A stretch of DNA of 16,019 nucleotides from Thermoleophilia bacterium (lineage in GTDB: Bacteria > Actinomycetota > Thermoleophilia > Gaiellales > JAICJC01). The stretch lies in NCBI GenBank assembly GCA_025928435.1, contig JAICJM010000081.1:1-16019 (forward strand), given 5' to 3'. Of the stretch, positions 7,748 through 15,214 are shown in pieces. Both the position numbers and the translations under genes were made by a program. The notes beneath the pieces are model-generated. The model searched no databases and was not told the origin of the DNA. It was given only the letters and a program-made list of their open reading frames with translations. Position 1 is the first letter of the stretch. Each line of letters opens with the position of its first letter.

Positions 7748-8644
7748 ATGGCCGCGCCGCTCGGCGATCTTCTCACCGCGATGGTGACGCCGTTCAATCC
7801 CGACGGCTCCGTCAACTTCCCGTCGGCCCGCCGGCTCGCGCATCATCTCGTCGACACGGGTTCCGACGGCATCGTCGTGTGCGGGACCACGGGCGAGGGC
7901 CCCACCGTCAGCGACCGGGAGAAGATCGACCTGCTCGACGCGCTCGTGGAGGAGATCGGGAGCAGCGCCTGCGTCGTCGCCAACACGGGCACCTACGACA
8001 CCCACCATTCGACCGCGCTCACGCGGGCCGCCGTGGAGGCCGGCGCCGAGGCGTTCCTCGCGGTCACGCCGTACTACAACAAGCCGCCGCGGGCCGGGAT
8101 CGTCGCGCACTTCGCCGCGATCGCCGAGGCGGCCGACGGCCGTCCCGTCATCATCTACAACATCCCACAGCGGGTGGTGCTGAACCTCGAGCCCGACGTG
8201 CTCGCGGAGCTGTCCGAGATCCCGAACATCGTCGCCGTGAAGCAGGCGACGGCCGACCTCGACCATGCCAAACGGATCCTGGCCGAGACCGACCTCCTGC
8301 TCTACGCGGGCAACGACGACCTGCTCTACCCATTCCTGAAGCTGGGCGGAAAGGGCGGCGTGTGCGTCGCCTCGCACCTGGCCGGGAAGCAGATGCGGCG
8401 GATGGTCGACCTCGCCCACGGCGGCGACATGGATGGTGCGAAGGCCCAGGACGCCGCGCTCTACGACCTGTACACCGCGCTCGCCGTCACCACGAACCCG
8501 ATCCCCGTGAAGGCCGCCCTGAACCTGCTCGGCCACGAGGTCGGCGGCCTGCGGCTGCCGCTCCTGGAGGCCGACGCAGACCAGACCGCGACGGTTGCCG
8601 CGGCGCTCGAGGCGGCCGGGATCCGCTCGGCCGCCAACGTCTAG
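7748..8644 (+). CDS. dapA: 4-hydroxy-tetrahydrodipicolinate synthase
   Basis: DapA condenses pyruvate with aspartate semialdehyde, the first committed step toward diaminopimelate and lysine. The 298-residue protein has T47-T48-G in VVCGTTGEGPTVS, Y109-Y110 in VTPYYNKPPRAG, Y137 and R142 in IIYNIPQRVV, K165 in IVAVKQATAD as the Schiff-base lysine, and NPIPVKAALNLLG near the C-terminus, all as in authentic DapA. ATG 7748 is preceded six bases upstream by TAGACT, predicting a leaderless mRNA. It is the more likely housekeeping DapA of the two, because it lies in the conserved order dapB...dapA-rnj-ftsK and keeps the NPxPVK motif. I see no obvious feedback-site signature that I can assign. Confidence 0.95.
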   Translation: MAAPLGDLLTAMVTPFNPDGSVNFPSARRLAHHLVDTGSDGIVVCGTTGEGPTVSDREKIDLLDALVEEIGSSACVVANTGTYDTHHSTALTRAAVEAGAEAFLAVTPYYNKPPRAGIVAHFAAIAEAADGRPVIIYNIPQRVVLNLEPDVLAELSEIPNIVAVKQATADLDHAKRILAETDLLLYAGNDDLLYPFLKLGGKGGVCVASHLAGKQMRRMVDLAHGGDMDGAKAQDAALYDLYTALAVTTNPIPVKAALNLLGHEVGGLRLPLLEADADQTATVAAALEAAGIRSAANV

Positions 8645-8712
8645 TGGGCCTTCTCGGGGGTTCCTTGAAGATCGGGCGAGCGAAAATCACGCGTGGCAGG
8701 GACGCAGGGAGG

Positions 8713-8731
8713 CCCGATATCGGGAATATCG
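8713..8731. promoter_or_regulatory. Overlapping palindromes upstream of RNase J
   Basis: CCCGATATCGGG (8713-8724) is a perfect 12-bp palindrome. It overlaps a second perfect inverted repeat, CGATAT (8715-8720) and ATATCG (8726-8731), separated by CGGGA. The sites lie 76 to 94 bases before the RNase J start, in a 162-bp gap, and the AT-rich core stands out from the surrounding GC. They could be an operator, or alternative 5'UTR hairpins if transcription starts upstream. The rest of the gap shows no further clear signal. Confidence 0.4.
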
Positions 8732-8795
8732 AGGCGACCGAGGACGCAGCCAAGCGACGATTTGCAGCCGCACGAGCGCGAGGGACTTCCGGGAC

Positions 8796-8799
8796 GGAG
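8796..8799 (+). promoter_or_regulatory. Shine-Dalgarno sequence deciding the RNase J start
   Basis: GGAG ends seven bases before GTG 8807. This is one of the few clear ribosome binding sites in the window and favours the 556-residue protein over the form starting at GTG 8693. Confidence 0.5.
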
Positions 8800-8806
8800 C
8801 GCTAGC

Positions 8807-10477
8807 GTGCCTGAACCGGTGCGGATCATCCCGCTGGGCGGGCTCGGCGAGGTGGGCAAGAACATGACCGTCTTCGAGCGCGACGGGCGCCTGCTGCTGC
8901 TCGACGCCGGGCTCTCATTCCCGCACTCGGAGATGTTCGGGATCGACCTCGTCCTGCCCGACTTCAGCTACGTGGCCGAGCGGGCCGACCGGCTCGAGGC
9001 CATCGTCCTCACCCACGGGCACGAGGATCACATCGGCGCGCTGCCCTATCTGCTGCGCGAGGTTGGGACGAACGCCGAGGTGTGGGCGACGCGGCTCACG
9101 CTCGGCATGGTGAAGTCGAAGCTCGACGAGCACGGGCTCCTGACGCACACGGATCTGATGGAGATCAACCCCGGCAACGGCACCGTCGAGGTGGGGCCGT
9201 TCCGCGCCGAGTTCGTGCGGGTCACCCACTCGGTGCCCGACGCCGTGGCGGTCGTCCTGCACACCGACTTCGGCCCCATCGTGCACACCGGGGACTTCAA
9301 GCTCGACGAGACCCCGGTCGACGGGCGCGTCACCGACCTCGCCCGCCTCACCGCCCTCGGCGACGAGGGCGTGGCGCTCCTCATGGCGGACTCGACGAAC
9401 GCCGAGCGGCCCGGCCACACGCCGTCGGAGCGCACCGTGGCGGCGTCGCTGCGCGAGATCGTCCGCGACGCCCGCGGGCGGGTGATCGTGACCTCGTTCT
9501 CGTCTCACATCCACCGCCTGCAGCAGGTCATCGACGCCGCCCAGGCGTGCGGCCGCACCGTGTGCGTGATCGGGCGCTCGATGATCCGCAACATCAACAT
9601 CGCCCGCAACCTCGGCTACGCGAACGTCGCCGACGACGGCCTGATCCGGGCGAAGCGGCTGGACGAGTTCATGCCGCACGAGATCGTCATCATCTGCACC
9701 GGCAGCCAGGGCGAGCCCGGCTCCGCCCTGACCCGGATCGCGCTCGGCGATCACCCGGCGGTGCAGATCCACCACACCGACACCGTGGTCATGTCGTCGT
9801 GGCCTGTGCCCGGCAACGAGGTCAAGGTGAACGAGACCGTGAACCGGCTCGCCCGCCTGGGGGCCAAGGTCATGACCGAGGCCACCGACTACGTGCACGT
9901 CTCCGGGCACGCATCGGCCGGCGACCTGACCCGTATGCTCGAGACGGTCCGCCCGCGCAGCTTCGTGCCGGTGCACGGCGAGTTCCGCATGCTCCAGGCC
10001 CACGCCCGCCTGGCCGAGGCGGCCGGCGTGCCGGCGCACGCCGTGCGGATCGCCGACAACGGCACAGTGCTCGAGCTCGACGACGACGGGGTCTCCGTGG
10101 TCGGCCAGATCGAGGCGGGCACGATCCTCGTCGACGGCCTCTCGGTCGGGAACGTCCGCGACGTCGTCCTGCGCGACCGCCGCCATCTGGGATCGGACGG
10201 GGTCATGATCGTCGTGGCGACCATCGCGGCCGAGTCCGCCGAGGTGCTCGCCGATCCCGAGATCATCGTCCGCGGCTTCGACTCGCCGGACGAGGACGGC
10301 GAGGTGCTGGTGGAGCAGGCCCGGGCGGCGGTGGAGCGGGTGCTGGACGAATGCGTCGCCCAGCGCGCGACCGAGGTGCACGTCGTCCAGCAGCGCCTTC
10401 ACGACGCCCTGGCGGAGCTCGCCTCCCGGGCGACGGGCAAGCGGCCGATGGTGCTGCCGGTCGTCGTCGAGGTGTGA
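8807..10477 (+). CDS. rnj: Ribonuclease J
   Basis: RNase J is a dual 5'-3' exonuclease and endonuclease of the metallo-beta-lactamase/beta-CASP group, acting in mRNA decay and rRNA maturation. The 556-residue protein has IIPLGGLGEVGKNM (7-20), the metal motif HGHEDHIGA (H70, H72, D74, H75), VTHSVPDAV, VHTGDFKLD, the beta-CASP part with RGRVIVTSFSSHIHRLQQV, then VHVSGHAS (H368) and VPVHGEF (H390), followed by the usual C-terminal domain. Length and late histidine positions agree closely with B. subtilis RNase J1. GTG 8807 is chosen because GGAG at 8796-8799 lies seven bases before it. The frame extends upstream to 8693, but that part is hydrophilic, non-homologous and crosses the palindromes. 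It follows dapA in the conserved order and would be functional. Confidence 0.96.
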   Translation: MPEPVRIIPLGGLGEVGKNMTVFERDGRLLLLDAGLSFPHSEMFGIDLVLPDFSYVAERADRLEAIVLTHGHEDHIGALPYLLREVGTNAEVWATRLTLGMVKSKLDEHGLLTHTDLMEINPGNGTVEVGPFRAEFVRVTHSVPDAVAVVLHTDFGPIVHTGDFKLDETPVDGRVTDLARLTALGDEGVALLMADSTNAERPGHTPSERTVAASLREIVRDARGRVIVTSFSSHIHRLQQVIDAAQACGRTVCVIGRSMIRNINIARNLGYANVADDGLIRAKRLDEFMPHEIVIICTGSQGEPGSALTRIALGDHPAVQIHHTDTVVMSSWPVPGNEVKVNETVNRLARLGAKVMTEATDYVHVSGHASAGDLTRMLETVRPRSFVPVHGEFRMLQAHARLAEAAGVPAHAVRIADNGTVLELDDDGVSVVGQIEAGTILVDGLSVGNVRDVVLRDRRHLGSDGVMIVVATIAAESAEVLADPEIIVRGFDSPDEDGEVLVEQARAAVERVLDECVAQRATEVHVVQQRLHDALAELASRATGKRPMVLPVVVEV

Positions 10478-10502
10478 GCGCACGCGGAGACCGCCCCATG
10501 CG

Positions 10503-10541
10503 CGGGGACGGTCCCCGGATGACGCCTCCTCCGGCGTGTCA
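10503..10541. terminator. Pair of hairpins between convergent RNase J and propeller genes
   Basis: CGGGGAC (10503-10509) and GTCCCCG (10511-10517) form a strong GC stem around a very short loop. A second stem, ACGCC (10522-10526) with GGCGT (10533-10537), follows and extends with TG/CA across a bulge. Both lie in the 66-bp gap between two stop codons and could end transcription from either side. There is no T-run, so canonical intrinsic termination is uncertain. Confidence 0.5.
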
Positions 10542-10543
10542 GA

Positions 10544-11791
10544 TCAGGGCAGGCGTGCGGCCTGGTACAGGGCGACGCCCTGCTGGTTGCGGCCGCCCAT
10601 GCGGGTGAAGTAGCCGCCGAACCCGACCCGCGTGCCGCCGTTGGCGATTGCCAGCAGGCCGTGGTTCGAGTTCGCGCCCGGGTTCCAGCCGACCAGCGTG
10701 TTGTCGCGGGTGTCGAACGCCGCCACGTGATGCCGTGTCACGCATGGACCCAGGTTGCCCGGTTTGCAGTTCGGGCCGGCGACGTTGAAGTGCCCGCCGA
10801 CGTAGAGGATGCCCTTCCGCAGTGCGCAGCCCGGGGTGTCGCCGTCATCCTGTCCCGTGAACGAGGTCATGAGCGCCCCGCTCGTCGGGTTGAACGCGCT
10901 CACGTTGTACGAGGTCTTGTCGCCGTTCACCTTCCAGTAGCCGCCGCAGGTGTAGATGCGGTTCGGCGTGGAGATGATGTGGTAGACGCGGCTCGTCTCG
11001 ACGGTGGTGCAGGTCGGGCAGTTCGCCGCCGCATAGATGTTCGGGTTGAACGGGAGCACCGTGCGCCCCGCGTTGATCGGGACGGCCGCGATCTCGTTGC
11101 GCGACTCGCCGTCGACGATGCCGAAGTGGCCGCCGAAGTAGACCCGCTCCCCGTTCGCCGAGAAGGCGATGGTGAACACGCGCGGCGCGCACCGCGGCGG
11201 ACAGGCGAAGCCGGAGACCTGGCCGATGACCGGCGCCCAGCTCGTCACCGGCGCGGAGGCCGAGCGGCCGACAGAGGCGATGCGGTGGCGGGCGACGCCG
11301 TGGATGCGGCCGAAGTCGCCGCCGACGAAGAGCTTGCCGTTCGGCCCCAGGCGCAGGGCGAACACCGCCGCGTTCGCGCCCGGGTTCCACGCCGCGACCG
11401 CACCGGTCTTGGTCAGCGCGGCCAGGTGATTGCGGGCGTGGCCGTGAACCGACGTGAACGATCCGCCCAGATAGACGCGCGTGGACGTCACCGAGATGGC
11501 GCGGACGGCCCCGTTCGCACCGGGGTTCCACGGGAGCAGCGCGCCGGTCGTGGCGTTGAACGCCGCGACGTTGTTGCGGGCGTTGCCGCCCGACGCGGCG
11601 CCGGGCGCGCGCACCGAGGTGAACTGGCCGCCGACGTACATGGTGTTCTTGTAGAACGTGATGGCCCGCACGGTGCCGTTGGTCTGCCAGGACGGGCTGG
11701 GCGGGAACGGGTTGGCCGCCAGGGCCTGTCCGGAGCTCCCTGCGAGCGCCAGCACGGCCGAGGCAGCGCCGAGAAACAGTCTTCGTCGCAT
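10544..11791 (-). CDS. Exported seven-repeat beta-propeller protein (DUF5122-like)
   Basis: The protein has 415 residues with a Sec signal peptide: MRRRLFLGAASAVLALAGSSGQALA, probable cleavage after residue 25. Seven copies of a (V/L/I)YxGGxF-type strand start near residues 51, 106, 154, 217, 279, 329 and 389, spaced 47 to 63 residues. Most are followed by a turn and RNxxAAF-like strand, and WNPGAN occurs at 88, 135 and 369. This is the delta-60 / DUF5122 type of repeat, and seven copies fit one complete seven-bladed propeller. Eight cysteines (197, 201, 258, 261, 282, 322, 342, 350) fit disulfide bonds outside the cell. There is no anchor or enzymatic motif; ligand and role are unknown. ATG 11791 follows a -10-like TACCGT by six bases. 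It is transcribed against its neighbours. Confidence 0.85.
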   Translation of the reverse strand: MRRRLFLGAASAVLALAGSSGQALAANPFPPSPSWQTNGTVRAITFYKNTMYVGGQFTSVRAPGAASGGNARNNVAAFNATTGALLPWNPGANGAVRAISVTSTRVYLGGSFTSVHGHARNHLAALTKTGAVAAWNPGANAAVFALRLGPNGKLFVGGDFGRIHGVARHRIASVGRSASAPVTSWAPVIGQVSGFACPPRCAPRVFTIAFSANGERVYFGGHFGIVDGESRNEIAAVPINAGRTVLPFNPNIYAAANCPTCTTVETSRVYHIISTPNRIYTCGGYWKVNGDKTSYNVSAFNPTSGALMTSFTGQDDGDTPGCALRKGILYVGGHFNVAGPNCKPGNLGPCVTRHHVAAFDTRDNTLVGWNPGANSNHGLLAIANGGTRVGFGGYFTRMGGRNQQGVALYQAARLP

Positions 11792-11797
11792 GAAAGC

Positions 11798-11825
11798 ACG
11801 GTACCCGCGCTCACGGACGGCGCAA
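11798..11825 (-). promoter_or_regulatory. Promoter of the propeller gene
   Basis: On the reverse strand, TTGCGC (11825 to 11820) is a possible -35 element, followed by 16 bases and TACCGT (11803 to 11798) as the -10. Six bases then precede ATG 11791, again predicting a leaderless mRNA. This is the only leaderless candidate here with a plausible -35. Confidence 0.42.
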
Positions 11826-11935
11826 CCATGGCTCCGCGCACTTTGCAGCAGTTTCAATCTTTCCCAACATCCCCTTACCTCCGCCGTAGAACGTGTCCGG
11901 TCGGATCGGCTTGCGGTTCGTGGACGATGCGAGCA

Positions 11936-11948
11936 GGGGAAGGGGAGG
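11936..11948 (+). promoter_or_regulatory. Purine-rich ribosome binding site of ftsK
   Basis: GGGGAAGGGGAGG sits just before GTG 11951; its first GGGGA is ten bases away, a workable spacing. ATG 11969 is 20 bases downstream and ATG 11927 lies before the site, so GTG 11951 is the best-supported start. Confidence 0.45.
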
Positions 11949-11950
11949 CG

Positions 11951-14308
11951 GTGGCGAACTCCGTTTCGATGACCAGAGCAACGACGCGAGCACGTGGTCG
12001 CGCCGCTGGCTCTCGCTCGAAGACTCGGCGCCCGCGCACCCCCATCCGCCACACGCCCCCTCGGCGGAAACGGGCGCCGAGTCGTTCGGCGCGGCAGCAG
12101 CGCACGGACCTCGTCGGCGGGGGCCTGCTCGCCCTCGGCGCGTTCCTGGGATTCGTCGAGTACCTGGGCTGGGACGGGGGCGTCATCGGCCTCAAGATCG
12201 ACTCCGCGGTTCACCTCGCGATCGGCCGTGCCGCGGCCGTCGTCCCGCCGCTCCTGGTCGCCGTGGGGGCGGGGATCTTCCTGCGCAGCCCGCTCACGCG
12301 ACTGCGCCCGCTGCGCACGGGGGCGATCGTCTGCCTGGCCACGCTCGTGCTCGCACTCTCGACGACCGACACCGGCGCCGTCGAGCATCACGGCGGCCTC
12401 GCGGGCGCCTACGCCCGGATCGCCCTGAACGGCCTCGTGGGCCCGATCGGGGTCTCCATCCTGGTCGCGCTCGGCACGCTGGCGGGCGTCGTGCTCGTGA
12501 CCGGCGCGTCGCTCGGCGTCGCGATGCGCGCGTCGGGCCGACACGTGGCCCGCGCCGGCAGGGCCGGGATGCGCCTGTCGGAGGAGGTCGGCCGCCGCTA
12601 CCGCGAGCGCCCGGCCGCCAGGCCGATGCTGCGCGCCGTGCCGAGCCCGGAGCCGTCCGCGCCGCCCGTCGACGGCTCGCACGCCTTCGCCGACCTCTTC
12701 GGCGAGGTGCCCGAGCTGGACGAGGCGCCGGACCCGCCGATGGCCTCCGACCCCGACCCCGAGCCGGAGCCCGAGCCGGACGTCGTCGCCGGCGACGACT
12801 CCTTCGACGAGCCCACGCCCGTCATCGCCCCCGCCATGCCGGCGCCGGGACGGGCGCCGTACCGGCTGCCCAAGGCGTCGATCCTCAAGCGCAGCGCGGC
12901 CAGCCGCGGATCGGGCCAGGATCACGAGAAGATCGCGCGCCAGCTGGTCGAGGCGCTCGCCAACTTCGGCGTCGAGGCGCGGGTGGTGGGGATGGTCACC
13001 GGCCCGCGCGTGACCCGCTACGAGCTTCAGCTCGCGCCGGGGATCAAGGTGAACCGCGTCTCGCAGCTGCGCGACGACCTGGCCTACGCGCTCGCGACGA
13101 CCGAGATCCGCATCCTGGCGCCGATCCCGGGCAAGCAAGCCGTCGGGGTCGAGGTGCCCAACCTGTCCGCGAACCTGGTCACGCTGGGCGACATCTACGC
13201 CGAGCCGCCGGCCGGGTCGAGCCCGCTCACGGCCTGGCTGGGCAAGGACATCTCCGGCCACGGCGTCGCCTGCGACCTCGCCCGTATGCCGCACCTCCTG
13301 ATCGCCGGCACGACCGGGTCGGGGAAGTCCGGCTGCATCAACGCCATCCTGTGCTCGATCCTGCTGCGGGCGGCGCCGGACGACGTGCGCATGATCCTGG
13401 TCGACCCCAAGCGGGTGGAGCTGAACCACTACGAGTCGATCCCGCACCTGCTGACGCCGGTGGTCACGAACATGAAGAACGCGTCGCTCGTGCTCCAGAA
13501 CGTCGTCCGCGAGATGGAGACCCGCTACGAGACGATGGGCGCCGCCAAGGCCCGCAACCTGGCCGAGCTGAACGCCTCACGGGCCGAGCTCGGGCGCGAC
13601 ACGCTGCCGCACATCCTCGTCGTGATCGACGAGCTGGCAGACCTGATGATGGTCTCGCCGGCCGAGGTGGAGGATGCGATCATCCGCCTGGCGCAGAAGT
13701 CGCGGGCGGTCGGGATCCACCTCGTGCTCGCCACCCAGAGCCCGCGCGTGGACGTCATCACCGGCATGATCAAGGCCAATGTGCCGTCGCGGATCGCCTT
13801 CGCGGTGTCGTCCCAGACGGACTCGCGCGTCATCCTCGACACCGGCGGCGCGGAGGCGCTCCTGGGACAGGGCGACATGCTCTACAAGCCGCTCGGCACG
13901 TCCAAGCTGCAGCGGATCCAGGGCGCCTACATCTCCGAGGCCGAGACGCGCGACATCGTCGACGCCTGCCGCCGCCAGGGCGAGCCGACGTTCGAGGAGG
14001 AGCTGCTCGAGCCGCCGACCGACGTGGAGCCCGAGGCGCTCGACGCCGACGACGACCCCGTGCTCGAGGACGCGATCCGGCTCGTCGCCCAGCACCAGAC
14101 GGCGTCGGTGTCGCTCCTCCAGCGCCGTTTGCGCGTCGGCTACACGCGCGCCGGCCGGTTGATCGACATGCTGGAGCGGCGCGGCATCGTATCCGGCTAC
14201 GAGGGCTCGAAGGCGCGCAAGGTGCTGATCGCCGAGGGCGACCTGCACCGCATCCTGGGCGAGGACGCGCACCCCCTGCCGGAGCCCGCCGACGAGGTCA
14301 CTCGCTAG
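11951..14308 (+). CDS. ftsK: DNA translocase FtsK/SpoIIIE
   Basis: FtsK pumps chromosomal DNA across the closing division septum. The 785-residue protein has a basic N-terminus (1-52), four membrane segments (about 53-72, 93-112, 121-138, 160-190), then a Pro/Asp/Glu-rich linker (about 205-300, including repeated Asp/Glu-Pro pairs). The motor follows: FGVEARVVGMVTGPRVTRYEL, Walker A GTTGSGKS (K459), DPKRVEL, Walker B ILVVIDELADLMM (D560, E561), LATQSPRVDVITG and SSQTDSRVILDTGGAEALLGQGDML. The C-terminal gamma winged helix (about 702-768; ASVSLLQRRLRVGYTRAGRLIDMLERRGIVSGYEGSKARKVLI) reads DNA polarity sequences. The length is close to SpoIIIE. In-frame alternative starts are ATG 11927 and ATG 11969. 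The 159-bp upstream gap, shared with the divergent propeller gene, contains a pyrimidine-rich AT-rich patch near 11842-11880 but no promoter I can assign firmly. Confidence 0.96.
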   Translation: MANSVSMTRATTRARGRAAGSRSKTRRPRTPIRHTPPRRKRAPSRSARQQRTDLVGGGLLALGAFLGFVEYLGWDGGVIGLKIDSAVHLAIGRAAAVVPPLLVAVGAGIFLRSPLTRLRPLRTGAIVCLATLVLALSTTDTGAVEHHGGLAGAYARIALNGLVGPIGVSILVALGTLAGVVLVTGASLGVAMRASGRHVARAGRAGMRLSEEVGRRYRERPAARPMLRAVPSPEPSAPPVDGSHAFADLFGEVPELDEAPDPPMASDPDPEPEPEPDVVAGDDSFDEPTPVIAPAMPAPGRAPYRLPKASILKRSAASRGSGQDHEKIARQLVEALANFGVEARVVGMVTGPRVTRYELQLAPGIKVNRVSQLRDDLAYALATTEIRILAPIPGKQAVGVEVPNLSANLVTLGDIYAEPPAGSSPLTAWLGKDISGHGVACDLARMPHLLIAGTTGSGKSGCINAILCSILLRAAPDDVRMILVDPKRVELNHYESIPHLLTPVVTNMKNASLVLQNVVREMETRYETMGAAKARNLAELNASRAELGRDTLPHILVVIDELADLMMVSPAEVEDAIIRLAQKSRAVGIHLVLATQSPRVDVITGMIKANVPSRIAFAVSSQTDSRVILDTGGAEALLGQGDMLYKPLGTSKLQRIQGAYISEAETRDIVDACRRQGEPTFEEELLEPPTDVEPEALDADDDPVLEDAIRLVAQHQTASVSLLQRRLRVGYTRAGRLIDMLERRGIVSGYEGSKARKVLIAEGDLHRILGEDAHPLPEPADEVTR

Positions 14309-14321
14309 CGCCCTTCCGGCG

Positions 14322-14342
14322 ATCCCGGCGCATGCGCGGGAT
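14322..14342 (+). terminator. Hairpin after ftsK, adjoining the next promoter
   Basis: ATCCCG (14322-14327) pairs with CGGGAT (14337-14342), and inside it CGC pairs with GCG around AT, giving a nine-pair stem with one bulged G. It begins 13 bases after the ftsK stop. No T-run follows; instead the -10-like TACCAT starts at the next base. It may be a terminator or a protein site on the downstream promoter. Confidence 0.4.
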
Positions 14343-14348
14343 TACCAT
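14343..14348 (+). promoter_or_regulatory. -10-like element of the DUF4269-like membrane protein gene
   Basis: TACCAT lies eight bases before GTG 14357 with no Shine-Dalgarno sequence, matching the leaderless arrangement elsewhere in the window. It directly abuts the hairpin at 14322-14342. Confidence 0.38.
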
Positions 14349-14356
14349 GCCGGGCG

Positions 14357-15214
14357 GTGACCGACGACTGGTACACCCGGCTGCTCGCGACCGGCCTGCT
14401 CGACCTGCTCGCGCCCTACCAGCCCGCGATCGTCGGCGCCTACCCGCTCGACATCGCGCCGCCGGAGGGCAGGATCGAGATCGTGTGCCGCGCGGCCGAC
14501 CTGCCCGCCTTCGCGCGCGTCCTGCGGACGGCCTACGGCGAACGGGACGAGGACCTCGCCGTCTACGGGGGCAGCCTCGACGCCGAGGAGGCGGTGTTCG
14601 CCGAGTTCACGCTCGACGGGCTGCCGCTCGAGGTGTCGGCCCAGCGCGAGCACGTCCACCGTCGCCTGGGGGCGGCCACGCTCGGCCTCTCCCGGGCGCT
14701 CGAGCAGGCCGGGCCGGTGGCGCGGGCCAGGCTGGCGGCGGCGGTCGCCGACGGGACGGACTGGCTCGACGCGGGCACCCGGCAGCTCGACCTCAGCCGG
14801 ACGGCGCTCGAGTCGCTCTCGACGGCGAACCCGGCGCTCGTCGCCCGGGTCATGGGCGTGCCCCGGCCCGGCCCGAAGCTGCGTGAGTACACGACGGCGA
14901 TCCTGGTCGCGATCGTCGCCGACCTCCTGATCGTCGCCGCCGGGGCCGCCCGCGGCTCGCAGGAGTACACGGGTCTCATGATCATGCTCGAGGCGGCCGT
15001 CCTGGGGCTCGTGTTCGGCGCCCGCCTGGCGGTGGTCGCGACGCTCACGCCGCTGGTCGCCTTCGGGCTCCTGATCTTCTCGAGCGCCGCCGTCGGCACC
15101 GAGGGATGGGACACGGAGCAGGCCGCCGACTACCTCTTCGTGGCGGTGCTGGTCGGTAGCGCGGCCGGCCTCGTCGGCCTCCTGCGCGACCGCTACTTCC
15201 CGCGCGCCGCGTGA
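14357..15214 (+). CDS. DUF4269-like domain fused to a four-helix membrane region
   Basis: The protein has 285 residues. Residues about 7-165 resemble the DUF4269 family, a nucleotidyltransferase-like group: LLATGLLDLLAPYQPAIVGAYPLDIA, then GRIEIVCRAADLPAFARVL where family members have SDLDIIC, then LDGLPLEVSAQREHVHRRLG where they have an EIFxQ...QxAYRHM segment. The acidic SDLD pair is replaced by GRIE, so any catalytic role is doubtful. Residues 179-198, 205-223, 224-246 and 257-275 are hydrophobic and predict four membrane helices; known DUF4269 proteins are short and soluble, as far as I recall. GTG 14357 is supported by TACCAT eight bases upstream. The stop overlaps the start of the lipoprotein gene (GTGA), suggesting that the two act together at the membrane. 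The family call is tentative. Confidence 0.6.
   Translation: MTDDWYTRLLATGLLDLLAPYQPAIVGAYPLDIAPPEGRIEIVCRAADLPAFARVLRTAYGERDEDLAVYGGSLDAEEAVFAEFTLDGLPLEVSAQREHVHRRLGAATLGLSRALEQAGPVARARLAAAVADGTDWLDAGTRQLDLSRTALESLSTANPALVARVMGVPRPGPKLREYTTAILVAIVADLLIVAAGAARGSQEYTGLMIMLEAAVLGLVFGARLAVVATLTPLVAFGLLIFSSAAVGTEGWDTEQAADYLFVAVLVGSAAGLVGLLRDRYFPRAA

Noticed and set aside
8693..8806. 38-residue N-terminal extension of RNase J from GTG 8693
   Set aside because: GTG 8807 has a well-spaced GGAG, homology begins there, and the extension crosses the palindromic region.
11937..11944. GGGAAGGG, matching the E. coli KOPS consensus GGGNAGGG
   Set aside because: It coincides with the purine-rich ribosome binding site of ftsK, and a single 8-bp match is expected by chance; the host's polarity sequence is unknown.
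11893..14886. Very long plus-strand open frame overlapping ftsK in another frame
   Set aside because: Its product is dominated by Arg, Pro, Gly and Ala, typical of a shadow frame, while the ftsK frame carries all motor motifs.
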